A DNA stretch of 64,000 nt. Source: Alphaproteobacteria bacterium UBA1301. GTDB taxonomy: Bacteria > Pseudomonadota > Alphaproteobacteria > Micropepsales > Micropepsaceae. Of the stretch, positions 53,800 through 61,569 are shown piece after piece. The notes beneath the pieces were generated by a model that had not been told where the DNA came from, searched no databases, and saw nothing but the letters and a program-made list of their open reading frames with translations. The stretch lies in the NCBI GenBank assembly GCA_002307725.1, contig DBUB01000004.1, positions 333,576-397,575 of the forward strand, written 5' to 3'. Within the stretch, counting starts at the first letter, position 1. Each line of letters begins with the position of its first letter. The translations under genes were made by a program, and so were the position numbers.

Positions 53800-54090
53800 A
53801 TGCTGTTCGTCATCACATGGATCGACAAGAAAAACTCGCTGGCGTTGCGCCTCTCGGTGCGCGAGGCCCATCTCGCTTATGCCCGCGATACCGGCCGCAT
53901 CAAGCTCGGCGGGCCTTTCCTCGATACCGATGGTCAGATGTGCGGCAGCTTGATGATTGTTGAGGCGCCGGACATTGAAACGGTGAAGGCGTGGCATGCC
54001 GCGGACCCGTATGTGAAAGCAGGTCTGTTCGCGTCCTCCGACATCCGTCCGTGGAAAGCCACCGTCAACGCCGTGGAAGCCAAGTTCTGA
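53800..54090 (+). CDS. YciI family protein, second of a tandem pair
   Basis: The product is a 96-residue YciI-fold protein, clearly paralogous to the one before it: MLFVITWIDKKNSLALRL, HLAYARDTGRIKLGGPFLDTDGQMCGSLMIVEAPDIETVKAWHAADPYVKAGLF. The His-Asp pair (HLAY, DPYVKAGLF) is conserved, and it has a Cys in QMCGSLM. The ATG at 53800, one base after the previous stop, has AAGG upstream; longer in-frame starts overlap it. Its stop overlaps the EVE gene start by one base. Together they suggest a duplicated ancestor that may form heterodimers. Confidence 0.88.
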   Translation: MLFVITWIDKKNSLALRLSVREAHLAYARDTGRIKLGGPFLDTDGQMCGSLMIVEAPDIETVKAWHAADPYVKAGLFASSDIRPWKATVNAVEAKF

Positions 54091-54506
54091 TGGCGTACTG
54101 GCTGTTCAAGACCGAACGCGCCACCTGGTCCTGGGACGAGCAGGTGAAGAAGGGCGCCGCGGGCGAGCCGTGGAGCGGCGTGCGCAATCATCAGGCTGCC
54201 AACAACATGAAGGCGATGGCGAAGGGCGATCGCGGCTTCTTCTACCATTCCGGCGACGAGAAACGGATCGTCGGCGTCGTCGAAGTGATCGGCCTTTACC
54301 GTCCCGATCCGACCGACGAAACCGGCAAATTCGGCCTCGTCGACGTCAAAGCGGTGCGCGCGCTACCAAAGCCGGTGAGCCTTGCCGAGATCAAGGCCAC
54401 GCCCAGCTTGAAGGCCATGGTGCTGGTCAGAAACGCGCGCCTCAGCGTGCAGCCGGTAACGGCCGCCGAATGGCAAGCCATCAGCAAAATGGCCGGTATC
54501 GCGTAA
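54090..54506 (+). CDS. EVE domain protein
   Basis: The product is a 138-residue EVE-domain protein, a PUA-like fold that recognises modified bases in nucleic acids. The start MAYWLFKTERATWSWDEQVKKG, the WSGVRNHQAANNMKAMAKGDRGFFYHSGDEKRIVG region and PDPTDETGKFGLVDVK are characteristic. The ATG overlaps the preceding YciI stop by one base (TGATG), so they are co-translated. Partner genes in other bacteria are often housekeeping and restriction-associated. The stop at 54504-54506 abuts the convergent zinc-ribbon gene. Confidence 0.92.
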   Translation: MAYWLFKTERATWSWDEQVKKGAAGEPWSGVRNHQAANNMKAMAKGDRGFFYHSGDEKRIVGVVEVIGLYRPDPTDETGKFGLVDVKAVRALPKPVSLAEIKATPSLKAMVLVRNARLSVQPVTAAEWQAISKMAGIA

Positions 54507-55223
54507 CTACTGTTGTTGCGGCGGCGGAACGGCCTGCTGCTGCGCCGGGGCGCCTTGCATGCTGCCGGAATTGTCGACCGCGGTTTCGCTGTCGAGACTG
54601 CCGCCTTGGTTCTCGCCGGACGCGGCGTTTGACGCTGCAGTGTTCGACGCCGGCGGCGTGCCAAGCACACCTTCGTTCGCCAGCGCTTCGTCGGTTTCGC
54701 CCGGCGGAATCTCGCGCACCTGATAGGTCGTCATACCGTCGCTACGCGCCACGCTATAGAGCGCAATGCAGCCGCCCTGCTTGATGTAGTCGCGGCACTT
54801 CCTGTGCTCGGCGTCTTCGTTCTTGATGTCGGCGACCAGCGTATAGGAGTCGTCGCCGACCTTGGCGATGCAGGACTTGCGGTTCTTGACGTCGGTCGAT
54901 TTCGCCGAGGAAGAATCCAGCACCGCCGACGGCGAAATCACGCCGAACGCACGCGCCTGATCGAGCGAGGCGGTGCAAATCGCCTTGCCGCTCGGCCCGA
55001 ACATGCCGCCGAACACCAGCAATGCTGCAACGCCGACGACCACCACCGCGCCGCCGATCCAAGCGCCCGGCTTGGTCTTGGTGGACGCGATGATTGCGCC
55101 AAAGCCCTTCGGCGAAGGCGCCGCAGGGGCGCCATGCACCGGCGCACCGCACTCCGGACAAGCCGTGGCGGTGGGCTCCAAATTGGTTCCGCAACTGGGG
55201 CAGAAATCTGTTGTATCGGACAC
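54507..55223 (-). CDS. zinc-ribbon membrane protein of unknown function
   Basis: The product is 238 residues. It begins with a zinc ribbon (CPSCGTNLEPTATACPECG, residues 8-26), then a cytoplasmic linker, one transmembrane helix (WIGGAVVVVGVAALLVFGG), an outside domain with cysteines (KAICTASLDQARAFG, KSCIAKVGDDSYTL, HRKCRDYIKQGGCIALYSV) and a Gln/Pro/Ser-rich disordered tail. The layout (zinc ribbon - TM - small beta domain) is found in several uncharacterised bacterial proteins. It is convergent with the EVE gene, ending one base from it. The function is unknown. Confidence 0.7.
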   Translation of the reverse strand: MSDTTDFCPSCGTNLEPTATACPECGAPVHGAPAAPSPKGFGAIIASTKTKPGAWIGGAVVVVGVAALLVFGGMFGPSGKAICTASLDQARAFGVISPSAVLDSSSAKSTDVKNRKSCIAKVGDDSYTLVADIKNEDAEHRKCRDYIKQGGCIALYSVARSDGMTTYQVREIPPGETDEALANEGVLGTPPASNTAASNAASGENQGGSLDSETAVDNSGSMQGAPAQQQAVPPPQQQ

Positions 55224-55415
55224 CGGACTTCAGACCTTTCGCTTTGCCGCGCCGTCAAGGCGGACGCTTAGAGTGAGGTTCATATCGCCAAACGAAGCCC
55301 GGTTCCAGCCCGCCGCCCCGGACAGATCAGCGCTTAACCGTTTCACCCGCAAAGATTTCTCCGTTTTAACCGGGATCGACACCAAGATGGAACGTAGAGA
55401 GAACGCCGGCGAGCC

Positions 55416-55889
55416 TCAGTGTAATTTTTTCCGCCGCAGAAGCACATACGGCGTAAACCCGGCCTTTTCGTACACTGCCGACGCACGCGCATTGCCCGAC
55501 AGGTGCCCGATGTGGAGGGCGCCGAGCCCGCGGTCGCGCGCCCAGGCCTCACACGCCGACAAAAGCGCCCGCCCGGCGCCCTGCCCGCGAGCCGCGGCCT
55601 CGACATAGGCCTCGCAGATCACCGCACAGCGGTGCTCCTCGGGCACAACATAGGTGGGCGCCTCGTTCTCGTAGACGGCGGCCCAGCCAACGGCCGCGCC
55701 AGCGCTTTCGGCGATCAGGAAGACCCCGTTCTCGGTCTGCTTTTGGAGCGCGGCAAATTGGTCCTCGGGGTAAGCGGGATCGAGCCGGCGGTCGGATTCG
55801 AATTCCGCCTCGAAACGCTGCAACTCATCGATGAAACGCAAAATGGCTGGTTTGTCGTCCGGCAGCCGCGCCGGGCGCACGGTGATCAT
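55416..55889 (-). CDS. GNAT family acetyltransferase, one of a tandem pair
   Basis: The product is 157 residues with the GNAT fold: MITVRPARLPDDKPAILRFIDELQRFEAEFESDRR at the start, VFLIAESAGAAVGWAAVYENEAP and the acetyl-CoA loop AYVEAAARGQGAGRALLSACEAWARDRG, with ARASAVYEKAGF. An upstream in-frame start at 55943 is less likely because the ATG at 55889 opens the conserved region. It is a paralogue of the 55959-56519 gene (both begin ARLPxDKPxILxFIxxLQRxE). The pair lies in the same direction, 69 bases apart. The substrate is unknown. Confidence 0.88.
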   Translation of the reverse strand: MITVRPARLPDDKPAILRFIDELQRFEAEFESDRRLDPAYPEDQFAALQKQTENGVFLIAESAGAAVGWAAVYENEAPTYVVPEEHRCAVICEAYVEAAARGQGAGRALLSACEAWARDRGLGALHIGHLSGNARASAVYEKAGFTPYVLLRRKKLH

Positions 55890-55958
55890 GGGGAGCCCCC
55901 GAAAAATGCCGCCGGAGAATACCGACCGGCAGCCCGGGGGCAACCCTCATTCGATACC

Positions 55959-56519
55959 CTACGCCGCCGACAGCGGCAGACGTTTGGCTTTGGCGAATTT
56001 GAGCGGGATGACCTTGCGCTCTTGTTCGGATTCCACCGCCGCCGGAACCAGGCGCTTCTTCACTTCCTGGCAATAGGGCACGTAGCCCGCCTTCTCATAG
56101 GCGCGGGCGGCGCGGGTGTTGCGCGACAGCATGTCGATGCGCATGGTGGAATAACCGTTTGCCACCGCCCACTCTTCGCAGGCGTGGATAAGCGCTTGCG
56201 CGGCCCCGGTGCCGCGACCCTCTTCGGCGACGAAGAGTTCGGCGAGATAAGCGAAGTGGCGCTCGTCGGCGCGGATAAACGCCTCGGTCTCTTCCTCGTA
56301 GACGACGGTCCAGCCAATCGGGCGGCACAGCTCGTCGTCGGCAATGAAGATGCACCCTTTGGCGGTGCGTTCGAGGAGAGTCGCAAAATACTCCTCGGCC
56401 ATGGCGTGATCGATCAGGCGATTGGGTTCGAGGAACGATTCATAGCGCTGCAACGCTACGATGAAGTCGAGGATCACCGGCTTGTCGTTCGGCAGCCGTG
56501 CCTCTCTGATGGTACACAC
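55959..56519 (-). CDS. GNAT family acetyltransferase, second of a tandem pair
   Basis: The product is 186 residues, starting at GTG 56519: CTIREARLPNDKPVILDFIVALQRYESFLEPNR, GCIFIADDELCRPIGWTVVYEEE, the acetyl-CoA loop LFVAEEGRGTGAAQALIHACEEWA and TRAARAYEKAGYVPYCQEVKKR. It is clearly paralogous to the next gene downstream. The C-terminal 30 residues are a basic extension absent from the other copy. It is upstream in the transcript, so it is likely the ancestral or first-expressed copy. Region 56520-56890 before it contains no credible gene, only a direct repeat (56737-56775). Confidence 0.85.
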   Translation of the reverse strand: MCTIREARLPNDKPVILDFIVALQRYESFLEPNRLIDHAMAEEYFATLLERTAKGCIFIADDELCRPIGWTVVYEEETEAFIRADERHFAYLAELFVAEEGRGTGAAQALIHACEEWAVANGYSTMRIDMLSRNTRAARAYEKAGYVPYCQEVKKRLVPAAVESEQERKVIPLKFAKAKRLPLSAA

Positions 56520-56736
56520 GACGAGGAGTTATCCGGGCCATCTTGGCGGACGGGTTGCCGGTCTATCGCGCGTTGGCGACGATCAGGCCCGTCACTTTGC
56601 TCATTTCGATGGGAGGATTCTACCGGGCCACCTGTGACAGCCACAAGGCGGGGAAAAATATAAATCAGCGCACCCGCGCCTTGGCATGATGTGAGAAAAC
56701 ACGGCAAGCCGCTGGGGAACATGACAAAATTGCAAA

Positions 56737-56775
56737 TGCCGCAATGTGGCCATCTTGGTTGCCGCAACCTGTGGC
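56737..56775. repeat. two direct repeats of TGCCGCAA-TGTGGC
   Basis: TGCCGCAATGTGGC (56737-56750) and TGCCGCAACCTGTGGC (56760-56775) repeat with a 23-base period, about two helical turns. This is consistent with tandem sites for one regulator upstream of the GNAT gene (56519). The rest of 56520-56890 shows nothing definite. Confidence 0.3.
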
Positions 56776-56890
56776 ACAATTCACGGAGCGGCCACACTCC
56801 TACTCCTCCGGGATTGCTATTTGAACGAGCGGCGGCGGATTTGGGACGCTTCGATCACTCTGTCACAGTTCTCGTCAGCCAGGAGGCGCA

Positions 56891-57133
56891 TTATTCGGCA
56901 GCGTTGATGATGACCTGTTCGTCCGCAAGGCTGGCGGCGGCGTAGGCACAGGCAGCGCGCACATCCTCGGCGGTGAGATGCGGATGAGCGTCCAGCACCT
57001 CATCGGCACTCATCCCGCCGGCCAGTTCCCGCATGATGTGCTCAACGGTGATCCGCGTACCCCGAATAATAGGCTTTCCGACCATCACCTTGGGGTTGAT
57101 CACGATGCGCTTGAGAAGCTCGTCCATGGTCAT
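56891..57133 (-). CDS. DUF433 antitoxin-like protein, orphan
   Basis: The product is an 80-residue DUF433 protein with the characteristic RIVINPKVMVGKPIIRGTRITVEHIMRELAGGMSADEVLDAHPHLTAEDVRAACAYAAA. DUF433 proteins are often the antitoxin beside a DUF5615 PIN-like toxin gene; none is present on either side. So it is an orphan or a stand-alone regulator. A terminator-like hairpin (57190-57213) lies upstream between it and pntB. The ATG is preceded by AGAATG and weakly complementary sequence. Confidence 0.85.
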   Translation of the reverse strand: MTMDELLKRIVINPKVMVGKPIIRGTRITVEHIMRELAGGMSADEVLDAHPHLTAEDVRAACAYAAASLADEQVIINAAE

Positions 57134-57180
57134 TCTCCAAATCTGAGGTTAGCACAAAACGCCTGATTACGATACGCACC

Positions 57181-57213
57181 AAAACAAAACCCCGCCGGAT
57201 CGCTCCAGCGGGG
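57181..57213 (-). terminator. intrinsic terminator of the pntAB operon
   Basis: On the minus strand, CCCCGC (57213-57208) pairs with GCGGGG (57195-57190), with TGGA/TCCG near the loop, followed by TTTTGTTTT. It lies about 80 bases after the pntB stop, in the right orientation for the transhydrogenase transcript. Confidence 0.75.
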
Positions 57214-57247
57214 CTCTAGGCACGATGACAAAAGCTTTTTGTTTGTC

Positions 57248-57290
57248 GCGCGGTTTATCGGAAAACCGCGTCACACTTTTCCGACCGCGC
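57248..57290. repeat. interspersed palindrome, type A copy 4
   Basis: GCGCGGT (57248-57254) and GGAAAA (57260-57265) pair with TTTTCC (57277-57282) and ACCGCGC (57284-57290). In the other orientation the sequence GGAAAAGTGTGACGCGGTTTTCCG is close to that of the 38073-38116 copy. It lies just after the pntB stop and before the terminator. Confidence 0.7.
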
Positions 57291-57292
57291 TA

Positions 57293-58777
57293 TTACGCCT
57301 TGAGGGCCACCAGCACTTCGTCGAGCATCTTCTTGGCATCGCCGAACAGCATCCGGTTGTTCTCTTTGTAGAACAGCGGATTGTCGACGCCGGCGTAGCC
57401 GGACGCCATCGAACGCTTCATGACGATGGACGTCTTGGCCTTCCACACTTCCAATACCGGCATGCCGGCGATCGGCGAGGTCGGGTCTTCCTGCGCTGCC
57501 GGATTGACGATGTCGTTGGCCCCGATGACCATCGACACATCGGTCTCCGGGAAGTCCCCATTCAGTTCGTCCATTTCCATGACGATGTCGTAAGGAACCT
57601 TGGCTTCGGCCAGAAGCACGTTCATGTGGCCCGGCATACGACCCGCCACCGGGTGGATGCCAAAGCGCACGTTCTTGCCCTGCTCGCGTAGCACTTTGGT
57701 GATTTCGTACACCGTGTGCTGCGCTTGCGCGACCGCCATGCCGTAGCCCGGCACGATGATGACGCTCTTGGCTTCCTTGAGCAGTTCCGCCGTGTCGGTG
57801 GCGCTGATCGGGGTGACTTCGCCTTGCGGTTCGCCATCGTCCTTCTTCTTGGCCGCAGCCCCGCCGCCGGTGCCGAAGCCACCGGAGATCACCGCCAGGA
57901 ACTTGCGGTTCATCGCCCGGCACATGATGTAGGACAGGATCGCACCCGACGAACCGACCAGGGCCCCGACCACGATCAACAGATCGTTCGACAGCATGAA
58001 GCCGGTCGCCGCCGCTGCCCACCCCGAGTAGGAGTTGAGCATCGACACCACCACCGGCATGTCGGCGCCGCCGATCGCCATCACCATATGGATGCCGAAC
58101 AACAGCGAGATCGCGGTCATCACGATCAACGGAATCAGGATCTGTACCGTCGGCGCCTGTTCGTGCAGACCGCCAGCAGCGACAAAGACGTAGCCGTAGT
58201 AGATCACCACGGCGAGGCCGAGGAGGTTGATCAGATTGCGGCCCGGAAGGATCACCGGCTTACCGCCGATCCTGCCCGACAGTTTGCCGAACGCAATCAC
58301 CGAGCCCGAGAAAGTGACGGCGCCAATCAGGATGCCGACATAAATCTCGATCAGGTGGATGTTTTCGGACGCCGCCAGATCCTTCAGCGGAACATCCAAC
58401 GGCGTGGTGTCGATGAAGCTGGCGAAGCCGATGGTGCAGGCCGCCAGACCCACCAGAGAGTGCATGATGGCGACCAGTTCCGGCATCTGGGTCATCTTGA
58501 CCTTTTTGGCCAAGATCAGACCGATGGTGCCGCCCACCGCCATGGCGCCGACGATCCACGGCAGGCCGTGAAGCGCGACGATCTGGACGTCGCCGGTTTG
58601 GCTGCCGCGCATGCCGAACACGGTCGCCAGGATCGCGATCGTCATGCCGATGATGCCGAACCAGTTGCCGCGGCGGCTGGTTTCCGGATTGGAAAGTCCG
58701 CCGAGGCTGAGGATGAAGAGGATGGTGGCCCCGATATAGGCGACCGTTGTCAGCGTTGCAGGTATTGCAAAGTTCAT
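57293..58777 (-). CDS. pntB: NAD(P) transhydrogenase beta subunit
   Basis: PntB supplies most of the proton-conducting membrane domain and the NADP(H)-binding domain of the transhydrogenase, which drives NADPH formation with the proton gradient. The product is 494 residues. Eight to nine helices fill residues 1-285, and the dIII domain follows: SVIIVPGYGMAVAQAQHTVYEITKVLREQGKNVRFGIHPVAGRMPGHMNVLLAEA with EVWKAKTSIVMKRSMASGYAGVDNPLF. It is 15 bases after pntA and 80 bases before a strong terminator. The type A palindrome lies directly after its stop. Confidence 0.95.
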   Translation of the reverse strand: MNFAIPATLTTVAYIGATILFILSLGGLSNPETSRRGNWFGIIGMTIAILATVFGMRGSQTGDVQIVALHGLPWIVGAMAVGGTIGLILAKKVKMTQMPELVAIMHSLVGLAACTIGFASFIDTTPLDVPLKDLAASENIHLIEIYVGILIGAVTFSGSVIAFGKLSGRIGGKPVILPGRNLINLLGLAVVIYYGYVFVAAGGLHEQAPTVQILIPLIVMTAISLLFGIHMVMAIGGADMPVVVSMLNSYSGWAAAATGFMLSNDLLIVVGALVGSSGAILSYIMCRAMNRKFLAVISGGFGTGGGAAAKKKDDGEPQGEVTPISATDTAELLKEAKSVIIVPGYGMAVAQAQHTVYEITKVLREQGKNVRFGIHPVAGRMPGHMNVLLAEAKVPYDIVMEMDELNGDFPETDVSMVIGANDIVNPAAQEDPTSPIAGMPVLEVWKAKTSIVMKRSMASGYAGVDNPLFYKENNRMLFGDAKKMLDEVLVALKA

Positions 58778-58792
58778 TGGATCGGTCCCCTC

Positions 58793-60343
58793 TTATTTGT
58801 GGAACATCATCAGCATGCGCCGCGTTACCGCGAAGCCGCCGAAGGTGTTGATCGACGTCAGGGCAATGCCCACGACGGCGATGACGAGGATCGGGAAGTC
58901 CAACCGGCCGGGAGCCGGCGGAGGGGCGACCTGAAGCAAGGCACCGATCGTGATGATCGAGGAGATCGCGTTGGTCACGCTCATCAGCGGCGTATGCAGG
59001 GCCGGCGTGACGTTCCAAACCACCATGTAACCGACGAACACGGCCAACACGAACACCGTGAAGTGTCCGATGAAGGCGGCCGGGGCCGTCAGACCGATCA
59101 AGGCGAACAGCACAGCGGCAATCAGCACCATGATGGCCTGACCGGCGCCGGACTTCTTCTCTTCCGGCTTGACCACCGGCGCAGCCGCTTTGGGAGCGGG
59201 CGGCGCAGGCAACTTGAGCGGCGGTGCCGGCCAGGTGATCTCACCGTCTTTGATCACGGTGAAGCCGCGGATGGCATCGTCTTCCATGTTGACGACGATC
59301 TGACCGTCTTTGGCCTTGCACAGCTCTTCGGTCAGGCGCCACAGGTTGGTGGCATAGAGCGTCGAGGACTGCTTGGCGAGGCGCGAGGCCAGATCGGTAT
59401 AGCCGATGATGGTGACGCCGTACTTGACGACGGCCTTGTCGGGCTCGGTCAGTTCGCAGTTGCCGCCACGCTCGGCCGCCATATCGACGATCACCGACCC
59501 CGGCTTCATCGATTTCACCATTTCGGCTGTGATCAGCCGCGGTGCGGGCTTGCCCGGAATGAGGGCCGTCGTGATGATGATGTCGACGTCCTTGGCCTGC
59601 CCCGCATACATCTCGCGCTGGGCCTTCTGGAAGCCTTCGCTCATCACCTTGGCATAGCCGCCGCCGCCCGAGCCTTCTTCCTCATAATCGACCTTGACGA
59701 ACTCGCCACCCAGCGACTTGACCTGGTCGGCGACTTCGCCGCGCGTATCGTTGGCGCGCACGATGGCACCGAGACCGGCGGCGGTTCCGATCGCTGCCAG
59801 ACCGGCAACACCGGCACCGGCGATGAACACCTTGGCGGGCGGGATCTTGCCGGCCGCGGTGATCTGGCCATTGAAATAGCGGCCGAACGCGTTGGCCGCT
59901 TCGATGACGGCGCGATAGCCGCCGATGCCGGCCATCGAGGTCAGCGCATCCATTTTTTGGGCCCGCGACAACAGCCGCGGCACACAGTCCATGGCCAAGA
60001 CCGTGACCTTCTTGGCGGCCAGCGCCTTCATCAGGTCAGGGTTCTGGGCCGGCCAGATGAAGCTAATGAGCGTCGAGCCTTGCTTCAGCTTGGCGACTTC
60101 GTTCAGGTCCGGCTCCCGGACCTTGAAGATGATGTCGCTCGTCGCATAAATATCTGCGGCGTCGGTCACTTTCGCTCCGGCTGCAGCAAGCGCGTCATTA
60201 AAAAAGCTAGCACCTTCACCGGCACCGCTTTCGACTTGCACTGCAAAGCCGAGCTTGATCAGTTTTTCGACGACGTCCGGCGATATCGCGACTCGCTTCT
60301 CGCCAGCATACGTTTCTTTCGGGATTCCGATTGTTTGAGGCAT
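58793..60343 (-). CDS. pntA: NAD(P) transhydrogenase alpha subunit, fused form
   Basis: PntA holds the NAD(H)-binding domain dI and the first helices of the membrane domain. The product is 516 residues as one chain: dI (residues 1-380; PQTIGIPKETYAGEKRVAISPDVVEKL, VFIAGAGVAGLAAIGTAAGLGAIVRANDTR, DIIITTALIPGKPAPRLITAEMVKSM), then a linker and four helices (420-516). In several alphaproteobacteria these parts are the separate genes pntAA and pntAB; here they are fused, as in E. coli. It is followed by pntB and preceded by a small gene of the cytochrome-oxidase IV type. Its promoter is in 60344-60614. Confidence 0.95.
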   Translation of the reverse strand: MPQTIGIPKETYAGEKRVAISPDVVEKLIKLGFAVQVESGAGEGASFFNDALAAAGAKVTDAADIYATSDIIFKVREPDLNEVAKLKQGSTLISFIWPAQNPDLMKALAAKKVTVLAMDCVPRLLSRAQKMDALTSMAGIGGYRAVIEAANAFGRYFNGQITAAGKIPPAKVFIAGAGVAGLAAIGTAAGLGAIVRANDTRGEVADQVKSLGGEFVKVDYEEEGSGGGGYAKVMSEGFQKAQREMYAGQAKDVDIIITTALIPGKPAPRLITAEMVKSMKPGSVIVDMAAERGGNCELTEPDKAVVKYGVTIIGYTDLASRLAKQSSTLYATNLWRLTEELCKAKDGQIVVNMEDDAIRGFTVIKDGEITWPAPPLKLPAPPAPKAAAPVVKPEEKKSGAGQAIMVLIAAVLFALIGLTAPAAFIGHFTVFVLAVFVGYMVVWNVTPALHTPLMSVTNAISSIITIGALLQVAPPPAPGRLDFPILVIAVVGIALTSINTFGGFAVTRRMLMMFHK

Positions 60344-60614
60344 GGTTCACGCATCTCGTTGGTTGATCGAGGGCAACGGACCCCCATACGGGCCACGGAC
60401 TTGTGAGCGGAAACGGGCCGCTAATAAGCGGCAAAAAACGAGCCTTACGGCCAACACCCGCCCCCAAATTTAGCCGCGGCGGGCATAACCTAAACATGCC
60501 CCGGTGGCAACGCTGGCGCGTGCGGCATTACACACCACAGAAGCGTATTTACAGGCCTTCTTGCGCGAAATGCGGTGCAGCAACACGGTCTGTTTCGGAT
60601 TCTTACAACCCCCT

Positions 60615-60773
60615 TCAACCATGCGTGCGGAACACCAGCAGCAGCAGCAGCAAAATCACCGCCGTCACCAGCGCCCAGCGCAGCTTGGCGAGGAACATCC
60701 GCCACGTCCTGACGTGCTCGCCGATATCGGCCATCGTCGCGGGCTCTTCGCCGATTTCGTCGCGCTTATCCAT
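60615..60773 (-). CDS. small aa3-type cytochrome c oxidase subunit IV-like protein
   Basis: The product is 52 residues: MDKRDEIGEEPATMADIGEHVRTWRMFLAKLRWALVTAVILLLLLLVFRTHG, a short acidic N-terminus, the ADIxEHxxTWxxF motif of the COX4_pro_2 family and a single transmembrane helix. Such tiny subunits associate with aa3-type oxidases in alphaproteobacteria, and in several genomes this gene sits next to pntA as here. CTGGAG precedes the ATG at 60773 by eight bases. No oxidase genes are in the window. It reads in the same direction as pntA, so it may be the first gene of that transcript. Confidence 0.75.
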   Translation of the reverse strand: MDKRDEIGEEPATMADIGEHVRTWRMFLAKLRWALVTAVILLLLLLVFRTHG

Positions 60774-60945
60774 CCACGGGCTCCAGAATGTTGGCAAACT
60801 ATAGGCAAAGCATCCGCTGTGCAAAATGGCGATGCGGCAAGCGCGCTTGCTGACCACCGCCATGGAGCCATTTACATTTATACTACTTTGAGTTGTCCTA
60901 ATATTCCGCTACAGTTAAGGACAGTCCGACACGAGAGGTGCGATT

Positions 60946-61563
60946 ATGATCCGTCTACGGATCGCTATGGGCCTCGTTGCAGCGGTCTTGATCACAACCG
61001 CCGCCGGCGCGGCCGAAACGCCGTACTCAAACCCCGATTACACGCGCCCGCAATACTGGTCCGTCGCAATCTATGTCGGTCCCGCGTCGCCAAAATATTT
61101 CGGTGCCATCCTGCAGGACTTCAACCTCCAGTCCCATGAATACATGGTCGGCGTGGCACTCGACCGTAAGCTGGTACGACTATGGCGGGAATTCTATCTC
61201 AGCGGCGAAGTACAGGTGACCCAATACTTCAATGGTCACGCCAACAACACCTTCGCCGCTATGCTCGGCTTCGAAATCGACAACCTGTTCGGATACGAGC
61301 GCACCAGCTTTTCGTTCTACGACGGGCCATCCTATTCGCTTGATCCGCCCTTTCTGACGATCGGCTACAAACACCGCACCTATGTCTCCGCCCGGAAGAA
61401 ATTCCTCAATGCGATTGCAATCGAGTTCGCTTCGGGACTGCCGTTCACCCGCAACTGGGACTGGACTGCGCGCGTCTATCACCGTTCCGGCGTGTTTGGC
61501 CTTTACTCTGACGGCTGCGACGACGGCATGACGATCGGGCTCGGCGTCAAATACCACTTTTGA
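60946..61563 (+). CDS. outer-membrane beta-barrel protein, possibly PagL-like deacylase
   Basis: The product is 205 residues with a signal peptide (MIRLRIAMGLVAAVLITTAAGAA), alternating hydrophobic strands and a terminal Phe, the usual outer-membrane end. Its layout resembles PagL-like acyloxyacyl hydrolases: an N-terminal WSVAIYVG strand, a run of Tyr/Phe-rich barrel strands and, near residue 183, RVYHRSGVFGLY, which fits the His-x-Ser pair of the PagL active site. The Ser pair in PagL is HxSNA; here it is HRSGV, so activity is not secure. It is convergent with the hydrolase gene; the 3' ends are six bases apart. Confidence 0.6.
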   Translation: MIRLRIAMGLVAAVLITTAAGAAETPYSNPDYTRPQYWSVAIYVGPASPKYFGAILQDFNLQSHEYMVGVALDRKLVRLWREFYLSGEVQVTQYFNGHANNTFAAMLGFEIDNLFGYERTSFSFYDGPSYSLDPPFLTIGYKHRTYVSARKKFLNAIAIEFASGLPFTRNWDWTARVYHRSGVFGLYSDGCDDGMTIGLGVKYHF

Positions 61564-61569
61564 CAGCGA

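Noticed and set aside
56691..56945. Short plus-strand frame near the DUF433 gene
   Set aside because: It has a GTG start without a ribosome-binding site, overlaps the end of the DUF433 gene and has no family pattern.
57716..60406. Very long open frame (about 896 residues) antisense to pntB and pntA
   Set aside because: It mirrors two strongly supported genes, is Arg/Asp/Gly/His-rich as expected from the complement of high-GC codons, and has no recognisable domain.
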